Shown: positions 33,402 to 41,400 of the stretch, piece after piece
How the letters are laid out: each line of letters starts with the position of its first letter
Position numbering within the stretch: the stretch's first letter is position 1
NCBI RefSeq assembly: GCF_028993555.1
Contig: NZ_CP118612.1
Coordinates: 186,001 to 250,000, forward strand
From: Ensifer adhaerens
GTDB taxonomy: Bacteria; Pseudomonadota; Alphaproteobacteria; Rhizobiales; Rhizobiaceae
Length of the DNA stretch: 64,000 nucleotides
Direction: 5' to 3'
Notes under the pieces: generated by a model
The model's database searches: none
Told to the model about the DNA's origin: nothing
What the model saw: only the letters and a program-made list of their open reading frames with translations
Position numbers and translations under genes: made by a program

Positions 33402-34937
33402 GTGACGCCGACCAATGTCAGCACTTTGAAATCGCTTCTGGGCCGCCTTGACGGCCGGCCGCGGCCGGCTGTGGCCGATGCCGTGCGGACGGCGCCTCTG
33501 CAGGAGAGGGCCCAGCAGGCCGGACCGGTTCGTGCGATACCGGTGGTGCGGGCGGCCACTTCGCAACCGGACACTCACCGCATGCGCGTCCAGCATGTGG
33601 AGGTTGGCGCGGCGGGCGACGACGGCCAAGACGGGAACGAACCGCCGCCGTCCGACTCGATCCGCCAGCTGTCGCTGTGCGGCTGGACCATCATCTTCTT
33701 GTTCTTCGGCGTGCTGGGCGGATGGGCCTTGTTCGCTCCACTGCGTGGCGCGGTGGTGGCCAACGGTGTCGTCAAGGTGGAGGGAAACCGCAAGAGCGTC
33801 CAGCATCTGGACGGCGGCATCGTCAAGAGACTGTCAGTGAAGGAAGGCGACCACGTAAACGCGGGCGACCTTCTTTTAACGCTCGACGATAGCCAGGCGC
33901 GCGCCGAGTTCCAGGTGCTGCGGCAACAGCTGTATGTGCTGCGGGCCACTGGTGCGCGCTTGAAGGCGGAACTCGCGCGCGCGGACGGCCTTGTCATGCC
34001 CGCAAATTTGAAGGTCGCGCAGAAACTCGACGCGGAAGTGACCGATATCTGGAACGGGCAGGTGCAGCAGTTCGAAAGCCGACAGGCAGCACTTGAAGGG
34101 CAGCGCAGCGTTTTGCGGGCGCGTATCGCGCAATATGAAGCCCAGATCGACGGTAGTGAGGCGCAGGTCAACGCTTACCGGGCGCAGCTCCTGTCCGTCC
34201 GCGAAGAGCTGAAAAGCATCGACCCGCTCGTCAAGAAAGGATTGACCTCGAAACCCCGCCAGCTCCAGCTCGAACGCACCGGCGCCCAGCTCGAAGGCGA
34301 GGTAGCGGATATGATTTCCGCGACAGCAAAAGCGCGCCAGGCCATTGCCGAGCAAAATCAGCAGATCGTGCAACTGGACAACGAACGGTTCTCCGACGCC
34401 TCGAAGGAGTTGGAAGCCACGCAGGCCAAGGAATTGGAAATCCTGTCGCGCCTGGACAATGCCAAGGCCGTGTTCGCGCGAACCGAAATTCGGGCGCCCT
34501 ATTCTGGGCAGGTGGTCGGGTTGACCGTGTTTTCCGTCGGCGGCGTAATCATGCGCGGAGAGAAGATCCTCGATCTGGTACCGGACCGGGATTCGCTGGT
34601 GATCGACGCTCAGATCGCAGTTGACGAAATCAGCGATGTCCATCCCGACATGCTGGCTGAGGTTCACCTGACGGCCTACAAGCAACGCATAACGCCTATG
34701 GTGCAGGGCCGCGTCGTCAATGTCTCGGCCGACAGGCTGGTGGATAACCGGACAAACGCGCCATACTATGTCGCGGAGATCAGAATAGACCAGAACCAGC
34801 TTTCCGAACTTCCGCAGGTCAAATTGTATCCGGGCATGCCGGCGAATGTGATCATCCCGACCGTCGAGCGCACGGCGTTCGAATATATCGTCGGCCCGTT
34901 GACCATGACGTTCAACAAGGCGTTCAGGCAAAAATAG
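33402..34937 (+). CDS. Type I secretion membrane fusion (adaptor) protein, HlyD family
   Basis: About 511 aa from a GTG at 33402, one base after the transporter's stop. The first 95 residues are an unusually long, Arg/Pro-rich cytoplasmic segment. One membrane helix (GWTIIFLFFGVLGGWALFAP) follows, then the periplasmic part: a lipoyl-like hairpin (GNRKSVQHLDGGIVKRLSVK), a long coiled coil (QLYVLRATGARLKAELARAD; EVADMISATAKARQAIAEQN) and the beta-barrel (EIRAPYSGQVVGLTVFSVGG). It ends with the conserved KLYPGMPANVIIPTVERTAF. It links the ABC pump to an outer-membrane channel. Confidence 0.92.
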   Translation: MTPTNVSTLKSLLGRLDGRPRPAVADAVRTAPLQERAQQAGPVRAIPVVRAATSQPDTHRMRVQHVEVGAAGDDGQDGNEPPPSDSIRQLSLCGWTIIFLFFGVLGGWALFAPLRGAVVANGVVKVEGNRKSVQHLDGGIVKRLSVKEGDHVNAGDLLLTLDDSQARAEFQVLRQQLYVLRATGARLKAELARADGLVMPANLKVAQKLDAEVTDIWNGQVQQFESRQAALEGQRSVLRARIAQYEAQIDGSEAQVNAYRAQLLSVREELKSIDPLVKKGLTSKPRQLQLERTGAQLEGEVADMISATAKARQAIAEQNQQIVQLDNERFSDASKELEATQAKELEILSRLDNAKAVFARTEIRAPYSGQVVGLTVFSVGGVIMRGEKILDLVPDRDSLVIDAQIAVDEISDVHPDMLAEVHLTAYKQRITPMVQGRVVNVSADRLVDNRTNAPYYVAEIRIDQNQLSELPQVKLYPGMPANVIIPTVERTAFEYIVGPLTMTFNKAFRQK

Positions 34938-35158
34938 GTTTCAGACAATCTCTTCCATATGAACCAGAACAGTCTGCAGCATCATCAACGATTTTCGCGT
35001 GAGCCTCGTCGAGATCATCTGAGATCGCCATGAAGGCGAAGCAATCGAGCGGCGCAGCGCGAGGAACAACATGTTTCTTGTGTCTGCCATTGAGCAGATT
35101 GTCGCTGGGGGCAATCTCGGGACGGGGTCACCGACGTTCGGCGACCTCAACCGGGGCC

Positions 35159-36490
35159 TTATTTCTCCCGCAACGCCCGGCGGAAGTTCTGCGTGATCGG
35201 CTCGGCCAAGTAGGCAAGCACGGTGCGAGCGCCTGTGCGGATCATTGCTTCGCTGGTCATGCCCGGTAACATTTTGCGGCCATCGAGTTTTGCGAGCTCG
35301 CCCCTGTCGATCAAAACCGTGGCGGCGAAATATGGCGCCCCGCTGCGCTCCTCTATCATACGGTCGGCCGAAACGATGTCCACGACGCCGTCGAGCGGCG
35401 GCAGGTTGTAGCGGGCAAAGGCCGGGAAGCTAATGCGCGCCGGTTGTCCCGGGGCGATCGTCTCGACATCTTCCGGTTTGACCATGGCTTCGACCACGAG
35501 CTGCTGTCCGAGCGGAACGACGGTCATCAACGTTTCCCCGGGTTTCACGACGCCTCCGGTTGTGTGGACCTTCAGGTCCATGACGATACCATCAACCGGT
35601 GCAGCGACGTTGGTGCGGGCAAGCACGTCGTTGGCGGAACGCTCCTGCTGTTTGAGGTCAAACAATTCCGCCTCCACTTTGCTCAACTCCTCGACCGCAT
35701 CTTTCAACCGCACGGTGTCAAGGTTGAGTATCTGCGCGTCAATCTCGGACATGGCGCTTCTGGCACGCGCGATCGCCGCGACATTGGTGGCGCGCTCGCC
35801 CTCGATCTCGCGCTGTTGTCGTTTCAGCAGCAGGTTTCGCTCGCGGGTGGTCAGCGCCTTCTTGAGAAGAGTATCAAGATCCCTGGTTTCATCTTCGAGT
35901 GCCGCGATCTGCTTGTCCTCGGTCGCAACCAGTTTTTCAAGCCCCGTTATTTCCTCCGCGGCCTGGTGGCGGCGCTGCCCGAGAATAGTACGCCCGTCGT
36001 GCAGGTTGTGGCGCTTTGCCGCAAACACGTCACGCTGTGTGACGACTGCGTCCCTGGCGGCGGCCGAGGGGTGTGCGATTAACGCCGGATCAAAGTCTAT
36101 CTCGGCTTTGTCGTCGCGCTCGGCCCTTAGCCGCGCTGCCAGCGCCTCACGCGTTGCGATCCGGTTTTGGACCAGATCCAGTTGCGCTTTGGCTTGGGTG
36201 TCGTCGAGGCGGATGAGAACTTTCCCGGCCTTCACGATGTCACCGTTGGCGGCATTCAACTCCGAGATGATGCCGCCTTCGAGATGCTGGATAAGCTTGC
36301 GGTCGCCAGCAACCTTGACAACACCCGGGGCCACTGCGGCGCTGTCCAACGGCGCCAGCGCGGCCCACCCCCCGGCGGCGCCGAAAAAGAGGACCATGAT
36401 TGTGAAGCCCGCCCAGGTTATTCCCGCAAGCCGTAAAGGTATTGGCTGAGGCGCTGCGGGTGGCGGGGCGGGTAACGGGACAACGGTCAT
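35159..36490 (-). CDS. Type I secretion membrane fusion (adaptor) protein, HlyD family, second system
   Basis: A 443-aa HlyD-type adaptor with a short N-terminus. Membrane helix WAGFTIMVLFFGAAGGWAAL, lipoyl hairpin DRKLIQHLEGGIISELNAAN, coiled coil (QRRHQAAEEITGLEKLVATE; RNLLLKRQQREIEGERATNV), beta-barrel VAAPVDGIVMDLKVHTTGGV, and the C-terminal KMLPGMTSEAMIRTGARTVL are visible. It overlaps the transporter gene by four bases (ATGA at 36487-36490), so the two are translationally coupled. It shares the plan of the protein at 33402 but differs in sequence, so this is a distinct system and not a recent duplication. Confidence 0.93.
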   Translation of the reverse strand: MTVVPLPAPPPAAPQPIPLRLAGITWAGFTIMVLFFGAAGGWAALAPLDSAAVAPGVVKVAGDRKLIQHLEGGIISELNAANGDIVKAGKVLIRLDDTQAKAQLDLVQNRIATREALAARLRAERDDKAEIDFDPALIAHPSAAARDAVVTQRDVFAAKRHNLHDGRTILGQRRHQAAEEITGLEKLVATEDKQIAALEDETRDLDTLLKKALTTRERNLLLKRQQREIEGERATNVAAIARARSAMSEIDAQILNLDTVRLKDAVEELSKVEAELFDLKQQERSANDVLARTNVAAPVDGIVMDLKVHTTGGVVKPGETLMTVVPLGQQLVVEAMVKPEDVETIAPGQPARISFPAFARYNLPPLDGVVDIVSADRMIEERSGAPYFAATVLIDRGELAKLDGRKMLPGMTSEAMIRTGARTVLAYLAEPITQNFRRALREK

Positions 36491-38337
36491 ATCTGCTTCC
36501 GTTCCGACGATAGAGGAGTGCCTGTGTCCGCTCCGGAGACACTGCTGGTTACAAGGCCGGGGCTAAGTGACAGGTCGCGGACCGGAAACCGACGTGTCGA
36601 ACCACCGCCGCTGTCCTGGTTCGCTGCTACCGTCGAAATCTGATTTATGCCGCTGCGTCGCGCGAGCTCAGCGAACACCGAGTCACGCGGACCGAAGAGG
36701 TCTTGTTGACCACGATTGAGGACCAATACCTTGTCGACCTTGTCCATGATGTTCGGTCGGTGGGCGATCAGGATAATCGTCGTACCGGCGGACTTGATTG
36801 ATCCAAGCGCCGCGACCAATGCTTCCTCACCCTCGCGGTCGAGATTGGAGTTTGGTTCGTCCAGGATAATGAGTGCTGGATCGCCGTAAAGTGCCCTCGC
36901 TAGTCCGATGCGTTGACGTTGCCCGCCGGATAAGGCAGCGCCAGACTCACCGATCTCAGTGGCGTAGCCCTTCGGAAGTCCCTTAATCAGATCGTGGACG
37001 CCGGCCAATTGCGCGGCCTTGACGACATTCTTAAAGCTCGAGGCGTCCAGCTTTGCGAAACGGCAGATGTTTTCCGAGACCGTGCCGGCGAAGAGTTCAA
37101 TATCCTGCGGCAAGTAACCGACATAATGACCCCTGTCCTCCGCTGCCCATTGGGCGACGTCCATGCCGTCAAGCAGCGCTCGTCCCCCTGAAGCGCGCCA
37201 GGCCCCCGCTAGTATCCGTGCCAGACTTGTCTTGCCGGCCGCACTCGGGCCGATCAACGCCATTACCTCGCCCTGCTTTAGCTGGAAACTGATGCCTTTG
37301 AGTATTGGTTCGCCTCCCTGGCGGGCGAGCGAAAGGTTGTCGGCCTCGAACCTACCTTTGGGGCGTGGCAGTGGCAGAGCTGGTGTGGCCTCAGGATACT
37401 GTCCGGCGACTGCAGTCAGGCGGCGGTAAGCGGCCCGGGCTCCAACAGTTGCTTTCCAGGTGCCGATCGCCTGCTCGACCGGGGATAATGCGCGTCCCAT
37501 GAGGATCGAGGCAGAGATCATGATGCCGGGTGAGGCCTCATTACGAAGGACGAGATAAGCCCCAAGGCCTAGAATGGCCATTTGCAAGGCCAAGCGATGG
37601 CATCGGGCGATGGCCGCGATCACGCCGCCACGATTGGCTGCGAGAACCTGCCCTCGGTTAGCCTCGTCCTGCTGCGCCCTCCAATTCTCCAGCAGCGGCT
37701 TCAGCATGCCCATTGCCTGCACCACTTCCGCATTGCGGATCGTCGCTTCAGCCTGGATGTATGCGCGCGACTGGGCGCTTTGGGCTTCCGTCAGCGGCTT
37801 GCGGGTGATGAATTCGTTGAGAAATGCCAACGCGAAAAGAACGATCCCGCCGCCAAGCGCAAGCCAGCCAAGCCAAGGATGCATGAAGAATATGGCCCCG
37901 AAAAATAGCGGCGCCCAGGGCGCGTCAAGGAGCGGGAAGATGCTGGGGCTAGTGAAGAAATTGCGAACCTGTTCCAGGTCGCGCAACGGCCGCGCATTTA
38001 CGTGGCCGGGCACTGAAGCAGAATATTCGACCGCTGCGGTCAAAAGCACCGGCGCCAACCGGGCATTCATCCAGGATCCGACTGTTGCAAGTAGACGCCC
38101 GCGCACGATTTCCAGCGCTGCCATCGTGGCAAGCGCTCCTGCCGCCATCAAGGACAGCATCCCCAGCGTTTCCAAACTGTGGCTGGACAGGACACGATGA
38201 TAGACTTGGAGCATGTAGATCGCTCCGGTCAGCATCAGGACGTTGATGCCGGCACTGAACCAGATAAGCGGCCGAATGGCCCGGCTGGCTTCTTTCATGA
38301 CTACTTGCAGGGCAGGGCGCTGTTGACTGGTTTTCAT
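36487..38337 (-). CDS. Type I secretion ABC transporter/permease (PrtD/HlyB-type), second system
   Basis: A 616-aa transporter with a PrtD-type membrane region (IRPLIWFSAGINVLMLTGAI; YMLQVYHRVLSSHSLETLGM) and an ATPase: Walker A GPSAAGKTSLARIL, Q-loop YLPQDIELFAGTV, signature LSGGQRQRIGLARAL, Walker B LIILDEPNSNLD, H-loop IAHRPNIM. A C-terminal tail of about 60 residues rich in Ser, Arg and Gly is longer than usual. It lies 101 bp after the giant adhesin gene, with a hairpin between, and overlaps the adaptor gene. It presumably exports that adhesin. Confidence 0.93.
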   Translation of the reverse strand: MKTSQQRPALQVVMKEASRAIRPLIWFSAGINVLMLTGAIYMLQVYHRVLSSHSLETLGMLSLMAAGALATMAALEIVRGRLLATVGSWMNARLAPVLLTAAVEYSASVPGHVNARPLRDLEQVRNFFTSPSIFPLLDAPWAPLFFGAIFFMHPWLGWLALGGGIVLFALAFLNEFITRKPLTEAQSAQSRAYIQAEATIRNAEVVQAMGMLKPLLENWRAQQDEANRGQVLAANRGGVIAAIARCHRLALQMAILGLGAYLVLRNEASPGIMISASILMGRALSPVEQAIGTWKATVGARAAYRRLTAVAGQYPEATPALPLPRPKGRFEADNLSLARQGGEPILKGISFQLKQGEVMALIGPSAAGKTSLARILAGAWRASGGRALLDGMDVAQWAAEDRGHYVGYLPQDIELFAGTVSENICRFAKLDASSFKNVVKAAQLAGVHDLIKGLPKGYATEIGESGAALSGGQRQRIGLARALYGDPALIILDEPNSNLDREGEEALVAALGSIKSAGTTIILIAHRPNIMDKVDKVLVLNRGQQDLFGPRDSVFAELARRSGINQISTVAANQDSGGGSTRRFPVRDLSLSPGLVTSSVSGADTGTPLSSERKQI

Positions 38338-38401
38338 CTTCTATAACTCTGGTACGCGGAACAGAAGAAACACGACGGGACGGCATTCCGTGGGGCGTGA
38401 C

Positions 38402-38423
38402 GGGGGCAAGCTTGGCTGCCCCC
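38402..38423 (-). terminator. Hairpin between giant substrate and transporter genes
   Basis: Perfect 7-base arms GGGGGCA (38402-38408) and TGCCCCC (38417-38423) with an 8-base loop, 15 bp past the substrate stop. It is placed as in the other secretion locus (31606-31631). Confidence 0.55.
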
Positions 38424-38438
38424 GCCCGAGGGGAAGCG

Positions 38439-41400
38439 TCAGGTGACGTCCACGTTCACCAGAATATGCTGCGTCGCTGTCGTATCGCCGTCGGCGTCGG
38501 CGACCTGGAAGGCGAAGTCGAGGTTGGCAGGGATCGTGCCCGACGTGTTTTGAACGAAGCCGATGTCCACGATCTTCAACACGTCGTTGTCGCCGATGGG
38601 CTGACCCTTGGAGTTGAGATTATTGTCCCAAGTCTGGGTTCCGGATGAGAACCCATTAGCCCCGGTAACGCCATTGAAGTTGATAGCGCTGCCGGTCAAC
38701 CCGTTGCCCGACTGCATGATCTGTACCCCCTGTATCTGCCACTTCTTGCCGGCATCGAGGTTGTAGTCATTGCTCTCGATGATCACGAGCCCATCGTTGT
38801 TGTCCAACGAGAACTCGGTGCTGTAGGGGAAGGGGACATTGGCATTACCCTTGATGATATCGATGTTGTCCACCCTGATCGCCCTGGTGGTTTCGGTGTC
38901 GGCATTTAGGCCGGTTCCACCAACCTTGCCGTCAGCGCCGTAGTCGATCAGATTGAGGATCATCATAAGATCCTCACTGGTGCCGATGCCGTCGAACTTC
39001 AGAACCACACCGCTGGCCGTTTGGTCCGGATCGGTTGCCTCGGTTGCAATGCCGACGTTGTGGTCGAAGAAGCGCAAGGTCAAAACCTCGCCAAGCTGGA
39101 TGGTGTCGCCGGCCACCCCATTGGTGGTTTGCGTTGCGGACACCCAGTCCGGATGGTTGTTCGCGACAAAGTCACCATTATCGAAGGCTTTGTCACTGCT
39201 GTTGGTGTCCGCGCCCGTCGTGTTAAACGAGAAGCCAACCTGAGACGTGGTCGAGTTCGCCGTGAATTGCACGAAGAGCGGATCGGGATCGTTGTTCGGC
39301 GTCAGCCGCTCGGTGACGATGTTCGGGTGACCGGAGTTGCTAGTCGGCTCCTTCGACACCAACTCCGCAGTGTGCAGAACATCAAAGCTAAACCCGTCGA
39401 TTATGTCCGTCAGGGTGAAGGTATAGGTGTCTGCCACCTTATCAAAGACGAGCGTGCCGGCAGCCGTGGAGTCCTGCACACCGGCCGTGATCGGGTCCTT
39501 GTCGTAGTGGAATGAGAAATTGAAGGTGGCGGAGGTATCGGTCTCACCCGTAAGTGTTGCGACGGCGTTGGTGATGTTCGGATTCTGCGCGTTATCGACC
39601 GTGCCGGTGAGCCCAATCTGAATGCCACCCAAAGCACCGTTAGCATCGACGAAGTCGCTGATGCCCGCCGTATACTCCGCGGCTGTGTGCTTATCCGTCA
39701 TATCGTAGCCAAAGACGCCGCTCGCGGTTGCCTGCGCAACATTGTTGAGATGCTCCGGCGTTTGAATGCCAGCCGTGCCGGGGTCGGCATCGAACGGCTT
39801 CGTAATTGTCGGATCGGTGTCGTTGAAGGTGAGCGACAGAGCGGCACTGGTGCTTTGCTTGACTATGGCATCCTGGTCGCCGTCCGTCGTCGTGACCGTG
39901 GCCACGACCTTGATCAGGCCGTTGAGGTCGAGGGTATTGTCCTCGCCGGCACCTTGCGAGTTATCGTGCTCCAGGGCAACCAGAGACGTCAGGGTCACGG
40001 TGGTGCCGGACAGCGTTACCGTGAATGCGGTCGCATCGAGCGAACCATTGCCGTCGCTGTCGTACTTGCCCGAGATCGAGGTGGCCGAGTCAGCCACCAG
40101 CGTGATGGCGTGGTTGCCGTCGGTCGTTTGCAGCCCGGTGGCAGTCGGGCCCGTCAAGGTCAAAGCGTAGTCCACACTCGTCGTCTTGCCGTCGACCGCG
40201 CTGGCGTCGAAGGTCGGCGCCGTGATCGTTGCCTGGTTCTGTCCGCCGGCACCACTGGCCTCATCGACCGCGGCGGCAGCAACCACAGGGGCAGCGGTGA
40301 TCGAAAGCGTCGGATCGGTGTCGTTGAAGGTGAGCGACAGAGCGGCACTGGTGCTTTGCTTGACTATGGCATCCTGGTCGCCGTCCGTCGTCGTGACCGT
40401 GGCCACGACCTTGATCAGGCCGTTGAGGTCGAGGGTATTGTCCTCGCCGGCACCTTGCGAGTTATCGTGCTCCAGGGCAACCAGAGACGTCAGGGTCACG
40501 GTGGTGCCGGACAGCGTTACCGTGAATGCGGTCGCATCGAGCGAACCATTGCCGTCGCTGTCGTACTTGCCCGAGATCGAGGTGGCCGAGTCAGCCACCA
40601 GCGTGATGGCGTGGTTGCCGTCGGTCGTTTGCAGCCCGGTGGCAGTCGGGCCCGTCAAGGTCAAAGCGTAGTCCACACTCGTCGTCTTGCCGTCGACCGC
40701 GCTGGCGTCGAAGGTCGGCGCCGTGATCGTTGCCTGGTTCTGTCCGCCGGCACCACTGGCCTCATCGACCGCGGCGGCAGCAACCACAGGGGCAGCGGTG
40801 ATCGAAAGCGTCGGATCGGTGTCGTTGAAGGTGAGCGACAGAGCGGCACTGGTGCTTTGCTTGACTATGGCATCCTGGTCGCCGTCCGTCGTCGTGACCG
40901 TGGCCACGACCTTGATCAGGCCGTTGAGGTCGAGGGTATTGTCCTCGCCGGCACCTTGCGAGTTATCGTGCTCCAGGGCAACCAGAGACGTCAGGGTCAC
41001 GGTGGTGCCGGACAGCGTTACCGTGAATGCGGTCGCATCGAGCGAACCATTGCCGTCGCTGTCGTACTTGCCCGAGATCGAGGTGGCCGAGTCAGCCACC
41101 AGCGTGATGGCGTGGTTGCCGTCGGTCGTTTGCAGCCCGGTGGCAGTCGGGCCCGTCAAGGTCAAAGCGTAGTCCACACTCGTCGTCTTGCCGTCGACCG
41201 CGCTGGCGTCGAAGGTCGGCGCCGTGATCGTTGCCTGGTTCTGTCCGCCGGCACCACTGGCCTCATCGACCGCGGCGGCAGCAACCACAGGGGCAGCGGT
41301 GATCGAAAGCGTCGGATCGGTGTCGTTGAAGGTGAGCGACAGAGCGGCACTGGTGCTTTGCTTGACTATGGCATCCTGGTCGCCGTCCGTCGTCGTGACC

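Noticed and set aside
33876..34931. 351-codon minus-strand frame over the HlyD-type gene
   Set aside because: Shadow of the adaptor gene, which has clear family motifs on the other strand.
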